Below, one piece after another: positions 1 to 7,676 of a DNA stretch of 64,000 nucleotides. The stretch's first letter is position 1; each line of letters starts with the position of its first letter. The stretch spans positions 2,542,001-2,606,000 of the forward strand of contig JARWSJ010000001.1 in the NCBI GenBank assembly GCA_029906195.1. The letters run 5' to 3'. Origin of the DNA: Chitinophagaceae bacterium 26-R-25. Its GTDB lineage: Bacteria > Bacteroidota > Bacteroidia > Chitinophagales > Chitinophagaceae. Below the pieces are notes generated by a model, which was not told the DNA's origin, searched no databases, and saw only the letters and a program-made list of their open reading frames with translations. A program made the translations under genes and the position numbers.

Positions 1-410
1 AACGCTCCTTTTACTGCTGCTTCAGGCCCGCTATACTCCGTGCCCCACATAGGATGCGAGGCAACGAATCTTTTACGTTTTGGATGGTTACGAACTGCTT
101 CTATCAAAAGATGTTTTGTCGATCCCATGTCGAATACCACCTGCTTGTCGTTTACTTTATCAAGTATCGAAGGCAGTATTTCAATCATTTTGTCTACCGG
201 AATGGCCAAGGCAATTACATCACAATTTGCGATGGCTTTGTCAAGATCCATTGCTTCATCGATCAGGCCGAGATCAAGCGCTTTCTTTAAATGCGCGGGG
301 CTTGCATCTACACCAACGATGTTGGATGCGATTCCGTTTGCATTTAACTGCAAAGCCATTGAGCCTCCTATGAGACCTATACCGACGATTGCAATTCTTT
401 TTCGTTCCAT
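1..410 (-). CDS. tyrA: Prephenate dehydrogenase, 3' end outside window
   Basis: Oxidative decarboxylation of prephenate to 4-hydroxyphenylpyruvate, the tyrosine branch of aromatic synthesis. The ATG is at 408-410 and the visible 136 codons run off the left edge. The N-terminus has the Rossmann motif GIGLIGGSMA, then VDAS as the likely end of the second strand, and the SHPMWGTE motif typical of the family. It is third in a minus-strand run with pheA and an aminotransferase, so Phe and Tyr synthesis are probably co-transcribed. The 158-bp gap to the aminotransferase is filled by repeats. Whether a fused domain follows cannot be seen. Confidence 0.93.
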   Translation of the reverse strand, partial: MERKRIAIVGIGLIGGSMALQLNANGIASNIVGVDASPAHLKKALDLGLIDEAMDLDKAIANCDVIALAIPVDKMIEILPSILDKVNDKQVVFDMGSTKHLLIEAVRNHPKRKRFVASHPMWGTEYSGPEAAVKGA

Positions 411-462
411 TGGTTATGCTTTGAAATTTTTGCTATTCTTATTTTCAATTAACTCTCACCTA

Positions 463-583
463 ATCATTTTCAACTTTCAACTTTCAATTTTCAATTCTAA
501 CGCCTTTTGGGTGTAACAGGGCGAATGCGATTCGCCCCTACGGAGTCCTCATTTTCAACTTTCAATTTTCAACTTTCAATTCT
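463..583. repeat. Word-repeat array (CAACTTTCAATTTT) around a REP hairpin
   Basis: Two blocks of TTTTCAACTTTCAA-type words (about 465-496 and 550-580) lie in the same orientation and flank the palindrome at 519-537. The right block contains the last codons and the TGA stop (569-571) of the aminotransferase gene, which ends Ile-Glu-Ser inside the repeat word. Confidence 0.85.
519..543. repeat. REP-like palindrome, copy 1
   Basis: Stem GGGCGAAT (519-526) pairs with ATTCGCCC (530-537) over a 3-nt loop and is followed by CTACGG. A second copy with the same stem and the same CTACGG tail is at 1855-1879. Short GC-rich palindromes of this kind are typical REP sequences mobilised by RAYT transposases; the link to the RAYT in this window is not shown. 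Confidence 0.75.
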
Positions 584-1723
584 CCTAATCGCTTCTTCAA
601 ACTTTTCCACCGGCGCACACAAGCTCACGCGGATGTAACCGTTGCCATTGCTACCAAATATGCCGCCTGGCGTGATGAATACATTTGATTCGTACAACAC
701 TTTATCGCTTAGCGCATATCCGTCTGCGTAAGTCGCTGGTATTTTGGCCCAAACAAACATTCCGGCTTGCGTGGTATCGTATTCGCATTGTAACATATCC
801 AGCAATTGAAATACTTTTTTTCTTCTTTCACGGTAAACGTTGTTCACACTGTCGTACCATTCTTTACCGAGGTTCAAAGCCGTTGCAGCAGCCAGTTGCA
901 CAGGCAGGAACATGCCGCTGTCCATATTGCTTTTGAAGCGTAACACTTCTTCTATTCTTTCTTTTGCTGCGACTAAAACACCCACTCTCCAACCGGCCAT
1001 ATTCTGGCTTTTGCTGAGCGAGTTTAATTCTATCACAACGTCTTTTGCACCTTCTACAGATAGCAAACTTTCCGGTTGCTCATTTAAAATGAAGCTGTAT
1101 GGATTGTCGTGAACGAGTAACAAATTATTTTTCTTAGCAAATGCGACAACGGCTTCAAATGCTTTCCTGGTTGGCAGTTGACCGGTTGGCATGTGCGGAT
1201 AGTTAACAAACATCAGCTTAACATTGCCTTGTTCTTTTACCACTTTTTCAAGCGCTTCAAAATCAGGGAACCAATTGTTTGCTTCTGTAAGATCGTAGTA
1301 CAAAGGCGTTCCACCAGCGAGCTTTGCAGCACTTGTGTAGGTTGGGTAACCGGGATTTGGCACCAATACCTTATCGCCTTCATTCAGGTAAGTCATGCAG
1401 ATATGCATGATGCCTTCTTTACTGCCAATCAACGGCAATACTTCCGTATCAGGATTCAGATCAACATTGTACCATTTTTTGTACCAATCGCTTACAGCTT
1501 TGCGCAAAACAGGAGAACCCTGATAACTCTGGTATGCGTGCACGTTTGGCTTTGCGCTTTCTTCCTGTAATGTTTTGATCACGTCAGGGTGCGGTGGCAT
1601 ATCAGGACTTCCAATTCCCAAATTAATGATGTTTTTTCCTGCCTTGTTCAGCTCGCCTATCTCACGCAACTTTTGTGAAAAGTAGTATTCGCCTATTCCG
1701 TTTAACCTGTTTGCTGTCTGCAT
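569..1723 (-). CDS. PLP-dependent class I/II aminotransferase (probable aromatic aminotransferase)
   Basis: 384 residues of fold-type I aminotransferase. N-terminal INLGIGSPDMPPHP is the substrate-loop region, VPNPGYPTY is the cofactor-phosphate area, VNYPHMPTGQ stands where NPxNPTG is usual, and LNSLSKSQNMAGWRVG holds the Schiff-base Lys; IRVSL near the C-terminus carries the carboxylate-binding Arg. The sequence resembles LL-diaminopimelate aminotransferase-like enzymes, but its place between pheA and tyrA argues for transamination of phenylpyruvate and 4-hydroxyphenylpyruvate. The last residues (IES) and the stop are encoded by a repeat word. Substrate is inferred from context. Confidence 0.9.
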   Translation of the reverse strand: MQTANRLNGIGEYYFSQKLREIGELNKAGKNIINLGIGSPDMPPHPDVIKTLQEESAKPNVHAYQSYQGSPVLRKAVSDWYKKWYNVDLNPDTEVLPLIGSKEGIMHICMTYLNEGDKVLVPNPGYPTYTSAAKLAGGTPLYYDLTEANNWFPDFEALEKVVKEQGNVKLMFVNYPHMPTGQLPTRKAFEAVVAFAKKNNLLLVHDNPYSFILNEQPESLLSVEGAKDVVIELNSLSKSQNMAGWRVGVLVAAKERIEEVLRFKSNMDSGMFLPVQLAAATALNLGKEWYDSVNNVYRERRKKVFQLLDMLQCEYDTTQAGMFVWAKIPATYADGYALSDKVLYESNVFITPGGIFGSNGNGYIRVSLCAPVEKFEEAIRRIES

Positions 1724-1734
1724 GTTTTTATTAA

Positions 1735-1879
1735 TTCAAAAATTAAAATTCAAAATTCAAAAACCTGTTGTGTTTATACTTTCCGATTGTTTTGCATCCT
1801 CATTTTCAACTTTCAACTTTCAATTTTCAATTCGGACATCGCTTCGGTGCTCCAGGGCGAATTCGATTCGCCCCTACGG
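1735..1879. repeat. Word repeats and second REP palindrome between pheA and aminotransferase
   Basis: ATTCAAAA-type words at about 1735-1763 and TTTTCAACTTTCAA words at about 1800-1832, then the palindrome GGGCGAAT/ATTCGCCC at 1855-1873 with tail CTACGG to 1879. The TAG stop of pheA (1874-1876) lies in this tail, so the REP supplies the end of the gene. Confidence 0.85.
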
Positions 1880-2701
1880 TTTTAACACCCCTTTCTTGTA
1901 CACTCCGTACACTTTCAAATCTTCTGTCATCGGCGTTATTTTCTCCACTACTGTATTGAATTGCTCCAATGAATCGAATTCCATATCCGCGTGGAAAGAG
2001 TATTTAAAGTCGCTGCCCGGAATGGGGAAGCTTTGCAATTTGCTAAGGTTGATGCCGCCTTCGGCGATGTTGGTGAGCACTTTTGCGAGACTGCCTCTGG
2101 AGTGATCTGTGTGGAAATTAATGGAAGCTTTGTCTGCGTTGGATATTTCCTGTGCTATATTTTCTGGCTGTAATATCAGGAACCTTGTGTAGTTGTTCTT
2201 TAGCGTGTGGATGTTGGGGGCGATCATATCCAAATCGAAGAGTTCTGCGGCGAGTTTGCTGGCGATGGCGGCGATGTGCTTGCTTTTGTGCTGGTGAACA
2301 TGTTTTGCGCTGAGTGCGGTATCTTCCGTTTCGACCAATTTCCAGTTGTGCTTTTCGAGGAAATCTATACACTGCAAAATCGCCATCGGGTGTGAGTGAA
2401 CTTCTCGTATATCCTCCAGTTTTACGCCGCGGTTTACCATCAGGTTTTGCGCGATATGAAGGTAAACTTCTCCCACTACCTTCAATTTGCCTTTCTGGAG
2501 CAAATTGTAGTTGGGTAAGATGCTTCCGGCAATAGAATTTTCAATGGCCATCACGCCGCCGTCGCTTTCCTTTTTGTTGGCTGCTATTTTAACCACATCA
2601 CGAAATGTGGGGCATGTAATGACCTCTACGTCCTTCCCGAAAAATTGCCTTGCGGCCACCTGGTGAAAACTACCTTCGTATCCCTGAATCGAAACTTTCA
2701 T
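1874..2701 (-). CDS. pheA: Prephenate dehydratase
   Basis: Converts prephenate to phenylpyruvate, the committed step to phenylalanine. 275 residues, the usual size of a stand-alone dehydratase without a chorismate mutase domain. Residues 1 to about 185 are the catalytic lobes, with GYEGSFHQVAA at the start, VMAIENSIAGS, and NNYTRFL, which holds the conserved Thr-Arg-Phe. An ACT regulatory domain follows (about 195-275; SRGSLAKVLTNIAEGGINLSK and the SFPIPG turn that replaces ESRP), suggesting feedback by Phe. It is the first structural gene of the operon and lies 18 nt after an attenuator terminator. Its TAG stop lies inside a REP tail. Confidence 0.96.
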   Translation of the reverse strand: MKVSIQGYEGSFHQVAARQFFGKDVEVITCPTFRDVVKIAANKKESDGGVMAIENSIAGSILPNYNLLQKGKLKVVGEVYLHIAQNLMVNRGVKLEDIREVHSHPMAILQCIDFLEKHNWKLVETEDTALSAKHVHQHKSKHIAAIASKLAAELFDLDMIAPNIHTLKNNYTRFLILQPENIAQEISNADKASINFHTDHSRGSLAKVLTNIAEGGINLSKLQSFPIPGSDFKYSFHADMEFDSLEQFNTVVEKITPMTEDLKVYGVYKKGVLKP

Positions 2702-2718
2702 TTTTGTTACGGTTTAAA

Positions 2719-2748
2719 ACAAAAAATCCCGGCGTTTCTGCCGGGATT
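2719..2748 (-). terminator. Attenuator terminator of the pheA operon
   Basis: Read on the minus strand, AATCCCGGC (2748-2740) pairs perfectly with GCCGGGATT (2733-2725) over a 6-nt loop and runs into TTTTTGTTTT. It sits between the leader peptide and the pheA ATG, so termination here would silence the operon. The 3' arm sequence GCCGGGATT occurs again at 2804-2796 inside the leader ORF and can compete for the same partner as an antiterminator. Confidence 0.9.
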
Positions 2749-2773
2749 CATTTATGTTGTTAGTTGTTTTTAT

Positions 2774-2860
2774 TTAACGACGATTCAACAAAAGCAATCC
2801 CGGCTTCTGACTAAAGAAGAAGTAAAAATAAAATCGGTTATGCTTTTTCGAGTTGATCAT
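2774..2860 (-). CDS. Phe/Tyr-rich leader peptide of the pheA attenuator
   Basis: A 28-codon ORF starting ATG at 2860 and ending TAA at 2774-2776, too short for normal ORF calling. Residues 10-16 are FYFYFFF: five Phe and two Tyr codons in a row, the signature of a leader peptide that senses charged tRNA-Phe and tRNA-Tyr. Right after these codons the ORF contains GCCGGGATT (2804-2796), identical to the 3' arm of the terminator at 2725-2733 and complementary to its 5' arm. A ribosome stalled on the Phe/Tyr run would leave this segment free to form the antiterminator and let pheA be read. Analogous in role to enterobacterial pheL, though not evidently homologous. Confidence 0.88.
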   Translation of the reverse strand: MINSKKHNRFYFYFFFSQKPGLLLLNRR

Positions 2861-2867
2861 TATTTGT

Positions 2868-2898
2868 CAAAAATATAAACTATTTGAAACTATCAAAA
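2868..2898 (-). promoter_or_regulatory. Promoter of the pheA leader
   Basis: Minus strand: TTTTG (2898-2894), an 18-nt spacer, then TATTTTTG (2875-2868), matching the Bacteroidota TTTG-N19-TAnnTTTG consensus. Transcription would start only a few bases before the leader ATG at 2860, so the 5' end of the leader mRNA is very short. Confidence 0.65.
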
Positions 2899-2963
2899 TT
2901 TATTTTAAAAATGTGTTACGTTATTCAAATAAAGCCATTCTTTATTAAACGCAGTATTTACAG

Positions 2964-3527
2964 CTATTGCAGGCGATTTAAAATCTGTTGGTCAATTTTC
3001 TTGAAAAGATGGTATGGCTTGTAAATCCGCCAGTTATCTATCTCCATCAGCTCGACGTAATAATTCAGTTTTGCCTTTTTGAAGTCATACTGCGTTTGTT
3101 CTGGCATGTTAAGGCACACGATCCAGCCCTCGTTATCGGTCACTTCTTCAAACCATTCCTGGTAATAATCCTTGTCGCCGCTATGGAAATTGAGCACATT
3201 TTCCGTTATCAAAATGAATTTCGTGATGCCTTCGTATTCCATTTTGTCGATCACATCCCGTTTCAGGGTCATGATGTCGTTTTCAATCGCATCGTTCCAT
3301 TCGCCGATCATTTCGAGGATCACGTATTTCTCTTCGTAATCGGCCATTATTTCCTTCATGTACAGGGTGCGTGAGCCAAATTCATCCCACTGCGGGTGTA
3401 TATAGTAGTTATACACCGTGTGTGTAAACTCGAATTCAGAGTACACCCTTCCATAAAAAGGCGACCGCTCGTCTTCCTCGCTGGTATAAATATGCCGCCA
3501 GTTATAAAAAGGTTCTATTTCGTGCAT
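2964..3527 (-). CDS. Conserved hypothetical protein, soluble, acidic
   Basis: 187 residues, rich in aromatic and acidic residues, with no signal peptide or membrane segment. The N-terminus reads MHEIEPFYNWRHIY and a central stretch (about 92-108) MEYEGITKFILITENV looks like a buried strand. No catalytic motif is recognised. It has the look of a lineage-restricted Bacteroidota protein. The gene is on the same strand as pheA, but 100 bp and the leader promoter separate them, so it is probably not part of the amino acid operon. Confidence 0.8.
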   Translation of the reverse strand: MHEIEPFYNWRHIYTSEEDERSPFYGRVYSEFEFTHTVYNYYIHPQWDEFGSRTLYMKEIMADYEEKYVILEMIGEWNDAIENDIMTLKRDVIDKMEYEGITKFILITENVLNFHSGDKDYYQEWFEEVTDNEGWIVCLNMPEQTQYDFKKAKLNYYVELMEIDNWRIYKPYHLFKKIDQQILNRLQ

Positions 3528-3534
3528 TTTAGTA

Positions 3535-3740
3535 ATTAATAATTAATAATGAATAATTAATAGGGCGCTATTCAATTAAGAATTAGGAATTAAGAATTAA
3601 GAATGCCTTCTGTGAAGTTCCAAAGCCTACTGGCTAACGATCTTCTTTGCATCAAATCTAAAATCTTAACAAATCATCAAAATCATGACAATCTGCGTTC
3701 CATAATTTTCAAATCTTCAAATTCTCAAATTTTCAAATTA
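3535..3740. repeat. Composite repeat region between murQ and the hypothetical gene
   Basis: Holds in order: TAATTAATAAT and GAATTAAGAATTAGG words (about 3535-3603), one arm of the ATCATG/ATCTGCGTTCC family (about 3655-3700; close to the arm at 63104-63136), and TTCAAATTTTCAAAT words (about 3707-3740). The murQ stop (3725-3727) is inside the last block. No gene is seen in 3528-3724. Confidence 0.8.
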
Positions 3741-4537
3741 TCCATCGCCCGCTTCACGCTTCCATACTTCAACAGCAATTCTTTTGCCTTGCCTGCGTCG
3801 GTGAGGCCAGCTTTTTCCATTAACATTTTTGTGCCACGCTCTATCAGTTTGGCGTTCGTAAGCTGCATGTTCACCATTTTATTATCCTCTACCCTGCCGA
3901 GCTGTATCATAAGCGTGGTCGAGATCATGTTCAGCACCAGCTTTTGTGCGGTGCCGCTTTTCATGCGGGTGCTTCCAGTGATAAACTCCGGACCAACAAT
4001 AACTTCTATCGGAAAATCAGCGCTGGCGCTGATCGGTGCATTTTCATTACAGCTTATTGACCCTGTTATAATGTTGTGCTTTCTGCACTCCTCCAGGGCG
4101 CTTATCACGTAAGGAGTTGTGCCGCTGGCTGCAATACCTATTACTACATCTTTTTCGCTTATAAAATGGCTCTGCAGATCTTTCCAGCCTTGCGTAGTGC
4201 TGTCTTCCGCATTTTCCACCGGTATCTGAATGGCTTTTTGGCCACCGGCGATAATGCCAATAATTAAGCCTTGCGGCATGCCATACGTAGGTGGAATTTC
4301 ACTCGCGTCTAATATGCCCAATCTGCCGCTGGTTCCGGCTCCCATGTAAAATAGACGACCGCCCGCCAACATTTTATCGGCGATCGCATTGACCAACTTT
4401 TCTATTTGCGGGATTGCTTTTTCAACAGCTATAGGCACAGTTTTATCCTCCGTATTCATGTTTGCGAGTAGATCATGTACGGTCATCTTTTCCAAATGTC
4501 TGTAGCGACTGGACTGTTCTGTGGTTTGAATAAACAT
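3725..4537 (-). CDS. murQ: N-acetylmuramic acid 6-phosphate etherase
   Basis: Cleaves the lactyl ether of MurNAc-6-phosphate, giving GlcNAc-6-phosphate and lactate, during peptidoglycan recycling in the cytoplasm. 270 residues, slightly short of E. coli MurQ. A SIS domain is evident: FYMGAGTSGRLGILDASEIPPTYG (about 65-88) binds the sugar phosphate, GIAASGTTPYV follows (about 134-144), and ITGSTRMKSGTAQKLVLNMIST (about 186-207) is the family signature. It lies downstream of a BadF-type kinase on the same strand; the 157-bp gap is an inverted word repeat. The final codons and stop are in a TTTGAAAAT word repeat. Confidence 0.95.
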   Translation of the reverse strand: MFIQTTEQSSRYRHLEKMTVHDLLANMNTEDKTVPIAVEKAIPQIEKLVNAIADKMLAGGRLFYMGAGTSGRLGILDASEIPPTYGMPQGLIIGIIAGGQKAIQIPVENAEDSTTQGWKDLQSHFISEKDVVIGIAASGTTPYVISALEECRKHNIITGSISCNENAPISASADFPIEVIVGPEFITGSTRMKSGTAQKLVLNMISTTLMIQLGRVEDNKMVNMQLTNAKLIERGTKMLMEKAGLTDAGKAKELLLKYGSVKRAMDNLKI

Positions 4538-4561
4538 TGGATCAAGTTGTTAGTTACCTGG

Positions 4562-4690
4562 ACTAATTAATAATTAATAAAGAATAATTAATAGGGCACC
4601 AGTTTTTAAAGTTTCAAACTTGGTACTACTTCAACGAATATTAAATGTCGCAAGTATTAATTCTTAATTATTAATTATTAATTCCTAATT
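4562..4690. repeat. Inverted word repeat (TTAATAATTAATA)
   Basis: Left arm about 4562-4595 (TTAATAATTAATAAAG words), right arm about 4660-4690 with the reverse-complement words, core of about 65 bp. It fills most of the gap between the kinase and murQ genes. Confidence 0.85.
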
Positions 4691-4694
4691 GAGC

Positions 4695-5534
4695 TTACTT
4701 GCTATGATATTTAATGAGCCCATCCATCGGATTCTTCAAAATATTGCCCATTTCAAACTCATAGCTGTGACAAAGTTCTGTAATTACATCCTTAAAACCA
4801 TAAGCTACGCTTCCCACAAAATTTATAGGATTGCTCCAGCTTTCGGTAAACTTACAAATATGGTGGAAGAAGAAGTCGTTCAGACCGTCTTCAATAATGT
4901 TCTCAATCATAAAGTGGCCGCGGTTTTCAGCGAGAAATACCGCGAATGAGGCGAGGTAGCGATTGGGAAATTCGCCTTTGTAAACATTGGTTAACATATC
5001 CGCTTCGGAGACACCAAATTTTTCCTCGAAACGATATTTTAATTCCTCGTCGAAGGTGCCATACAGGTAATATTGTACGACATTTTTACCCAGGTAAGCG
5101 CCGCTTCCTTCATCTCCCAGAATATAACCAAGCCCGGTTCTTTCTTTTACAATTTTGCTGCCGTTGTAAAAAGAGGAACTACTCCCGGTACCCAAAATGC
5201 AGGCAACGCCTTTTTTGTCTCCGCACAGGCCTTTGGCCGCGCCACTCAGATCGTGGTCGACATTTATTTCGGCTTCCGTAAAGACTTTTTGCAGGGCCTT
5301 TTTAACCATTTTTCGGTTATCAGGGTTTTTGCACCCGGTTCCGTAATAAAATATCTCCTCAATGCTTACATTTTTCAGCTTGCCTACCAGTTCTTTTTCT
5401 ATGAGGGCTTTTATTTCGTTGCCATTCAAAAAGTACGGACTGATGCCTGTAGTGAAAATCCTTTTCGTCTTCTTTCCGTCAACTACACACCATTCGCATT
5501 TTGTGGAGCCACTGTCTGCTATTAATAGGGCCAT
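4695..5534 (-). CDS. BadF/BadG-family amino-sugar kinase (GlcNAc/MurNAc kinase-like)
   Basis: 279 residues of the ASKHA fold. LIADSGSTKCEWCVVDG (4-20) is phosphate-1, ACILGTGSSSSFYNG (about 111-125) is phosphate-2, and GYILGDEGSGAYLGK (about 136-150) is the family signature of GlcNAc-kinase-like proteins. It probably phosphorylates GlcNAc or MurNAc. Being directly upstream of murQ makes a MurNAc kinase role attractive, since that product is the MurQ substrate; clostridial MurK is a BadF-family enzyme acting on both sugars. Substrate remains inferred. Confidence 0.87.
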   Translation of the reverse strand: MALLIADSGSTKCEWCVVDGKKTKRIFTTGISPYFLNGNEIKALIEKELVGKLKNVSIEEIFYYGTGCKNPDNRKMVKKALQKVFTEAEINVDHDLSGAAKGLCGDKKGVACILGTGSSSSFYNGSKIVKERTGLGYILGDEGSGAYLGKNVVQYYLYGTFDEELKYRFEEKFGVSEADMLTNVYKGEFPNRYLASFAVFLAENRGHFMIENIIEDGLNDFFFHHICKFTESWSNPINFVGSVAYGFKDVITELCHSYEFEMGNILKNPMDGLIKYHSK

Positions 5535-5702
5535 AATGGATGATTTGGAGATTATTTATTAAGTAAAAATGTTGTCAGGCTTGGGGCCGGGAAAACTCAG
5601 CTGGCAAATATCTCGCAACGTTATCACAATACTACCTTAAAAAAGCAAGCAAAGCGACTTTTCGTTCAATATTTTCCCAACTAACTTGTTGATTCACAAA
5701 CT

Positions 5703-5797
5703 TTGTTAAGTAAAAAGTTAAAAATCAAAACGTAGGTGTCCATGTCTTGCGATCGCTTTTTTACTTTTACTTTTTGACTTTTTATTTTTTGCTTAAC
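5703..5797. repeat. Inverted word repeat (AAAAAGT) upstream of the S41 protease
   Basis: Left arm about 5703-5731 (GTTAAGTAAAAAGTTAAAA), right arm about 5757-5797 with reverse-complement words ending GCTTAAC, core only about 25 bp. The gap 5535-5863 separates two divergent genes and holds nothing else recognisable. Confidence 0.85.
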
Positions 5798-5863
5798 CAC
5801 TTACAAATTAATTACAATCGGCAAAACAAGTTTGGATATTTCCGGTAATTTGCAACCTTATTT

Positions 5864-7477
5864 ATGGAAATGCACAGAAATTCTAATAACAAAAAAATAC
5901 AGGTATGGTTGCCTCTGCTTTTCGCTTTGGTAATGGTACTCGGTATGACGCTTGGCTATTTGCTTAGAGGAAACGGTTCTCAAACTCGTGGAATCTTGAT
6001 GTTGCCGGGAAAAAGAAGTCCGCTGCAGGAAGTGGTTGACCTGGTGAATGCAAAATATGTTGATCCAATTACAGACACTTTGAATGGCGACATGGCGCAG
6101 GCGATGCTTGCGAAACTTGACCCACACTCGGTGTTTATTCCCGCAGTAGATTTAAGTGAAATAAATGAGGACCTCCAGGGAAACTTCCAGGGTATTGGTG
6201 TTGAGTTCCAGATTTTTAATGATACGGTAAACGTTATCAATGTGTTGCAAGGCGGTCCCAGCGAAAAAGCAGGGCTACAGGTGGGTGATAAATTTGTGAA
6301 AGTGGGCGACAGTATTGTTGCAGGCAACAAAATAACCAACGGACGTATCCGCAATCTACTGCGCGGTCCCGGTGCCAGCAAAGTTTTGGTGACCATGATG
6401 AGAAACGGGAAACTACAGCAGTTCACCATTAACCGTGGACTCATTCCCATTCCATCTATTGACGCCTCGTATAAACTCGATTCCTCCACGGGCTATATCC
6501 GCATTAATAAATTTTCGGAAACAACCTACGAAGAGTTCATGGCTTCACTGGAGAAATTACAAAAACAAAAGATTTCCCAGTTGATGCTGGATCTGCGTGG
6601 CAACGGCGGCGGCATCCTGACGGAAGCAGTTGATATTGCAGATGAATTTTTGGATGGAAATAAATTGATCGTCTACACACAAGGCGATAAAATGCCACGA
6701 CAGGAATACCGCTGCAAACGTGATGGCATTTTTGAAAAAGGTAAACTGGTGGTGTTGGTGGATGAAAACTCTGCAAGCGCAAGTGAGGTGCTTACCGGTG
6801 CTTTGCAGGACTGGGACAGGGCAACAATTGTGGGAAGACGAACTTTCGGCAAGGGTCTGGTGCAGGAGCAATATGACCTGAGTGATGGTGCTGCATTAAG
6901 ACTTACTGTGGCAAGATACTACACACCCAGCGGCCGCAGCATCCAAAAACCTTACACACATGATGGCAATGGTGATTATGGCAACGATCTTTTGAAACGC
7001 TATCAACATGGCGAACTGGCAAACGCGGATAGTAACAAAGTTCAAAATGGCAAGGCTTATCAAACCAAGGGCGGACGTACTGTTTATGGCGGTGGTGGCA
7101 TTATGCCGGATGTTTTTGTTCCGTTTGATACAAGCATGATTTCAGCAAGTGTGAACAAGGTACTTAACCGTACCACGGTGAGCAATTTCGTTTACCAATA
7201 TTATGTACAAAATAAAAACGAGCTGACTGCATATCACTCTGGTATTGAGTTTGCACAAAAATTCAATAAAGAAGAAGACCTGTGGAACGCGTTTGCAAAC
7301 TTTGCTTCGAAAGATTCTTTGTCTGTAAACAGTATTTCCAGTAAAGACAAAGACTTTTTGAAAGATCATCTGAAAGCTTTGCTGGGAAGACAAATCTGGC
7401 GCAATGAAGGACTTTATGAGATCCTTAATGCCGATGATGAAATGATTAAGAAAGCACTGGAAGCAGTGAAAAAATAA
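5864..7477 (+). CDS. C-terminal processing (S41) protease with PDZ domain
   Basis: 537-residue Ctp/tail-specific protease. One N-terminal membrane segment (about residues 12-35, WLPLLFALVMVLGMTLGYLL) anchors it with the bulk in the periplasm. A PDZ domain (about 90-175) carries FQGIGVEFQ and GGPSEKAGLQVGD. The catalytic region has LDLRGNGGGILTEAVDIAD, then ENSASASEVLTGAL with the nucleophilic Ser, and RRTFGKGLVQ with the general-base Lys. An extended C-terminal helical part (about 390-537) follows. Ctp proteases trim or degrade periplasmic proteins. Monocistronic, divergent from the kinase-murQ pair, with an inverted repeat just after the stop. Confidence 0.93.
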   Translation: MEMHRNSNNKKIQVWLPLLFALVMVLGMTLGYLLRGNGSQTRGILMLPGKRSPLQEVVDLVNAKYVDPITDTLNGDMAQAMLAKLDPHSVFIPAVDLSEINEDLQGNFQGIGVEFQIFNDTVNVINVLQGGPSEKAGLQVGDKFVKVGDSIVAGNKITNGRIRNLLRGPGASKVLVTMMRNGKLQQFTINRGLIPIPSIDASYKLDSSTGYIRINKFSETTYEEFMASLEKLQKQKISQLMLDLRGNGGGILTEAVDIADEFLDGNKLIVYTQGDKMPRQEYRCKRDGIFEKGKLVVLVDENSASASEVLTGALQDWDRATIVGRRTFGKGLVQEQYDLSDGAALRLTVARYYTPSGRSIQKPYTHDGNGDYGNDLLKRYQHGELANADSNKVQNGKAYQTKGGRTVYGGGGIMPDVFVPFDTSMISASVNKVLNRTTVSNFVYQYYVQNKNELTAYHSGIEFAQKFNKEEDLWNAFANFASKDSLSVNSISSKDKDFLKDHLKALLGRQIWRNEGLYEILNADDEMIKKALEAVKK

Positions 7478-7479
7478 AA

Positions 7480-7573
7480 CCATGTACGGTGTACGAAGTA
7501 CGATGAACGACATTCTTTAGAACGTTACATCACAATGAATTTCGTACACCGTACTTCCTACCTCGTACATCCC
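7480..7573. repeat. Inverted word repeat (GTACGGTGTACGAAGTACG)
   Basis: Left arm about 7480-7509 begins right after the protease stop. Right arm about 7541-7573 is built from TTCGTACACCGTAC and CTCGTACATCC. Same architecture as the other intergenic elements but an unrelated word. It could act as a 3'-end hairpin for the upstream mRNA. Confidence 0.85.
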
Positions 7574-7652
7574 CTCTCCGTACACTTTTTGTTCGAAATC
7601 GAACACTCCTTTTAGTTCTGCAAAACACAATTCCATAATAATCAGCACTCTA

Positions 7653-7660
7653 TAGTTTTG
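7653..7660 (+). promoter_or_regulatory. -7 box for the ABC-type permease gene
   Basis: TAGTTTTG fits the TAnnTTTG consensus and lies 16 bp before the first ATG at 7677. No convincing -33 element. Confidence 0.45.
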
Positions 7661-7676
7661 GCATCAGCTTGGCCCT

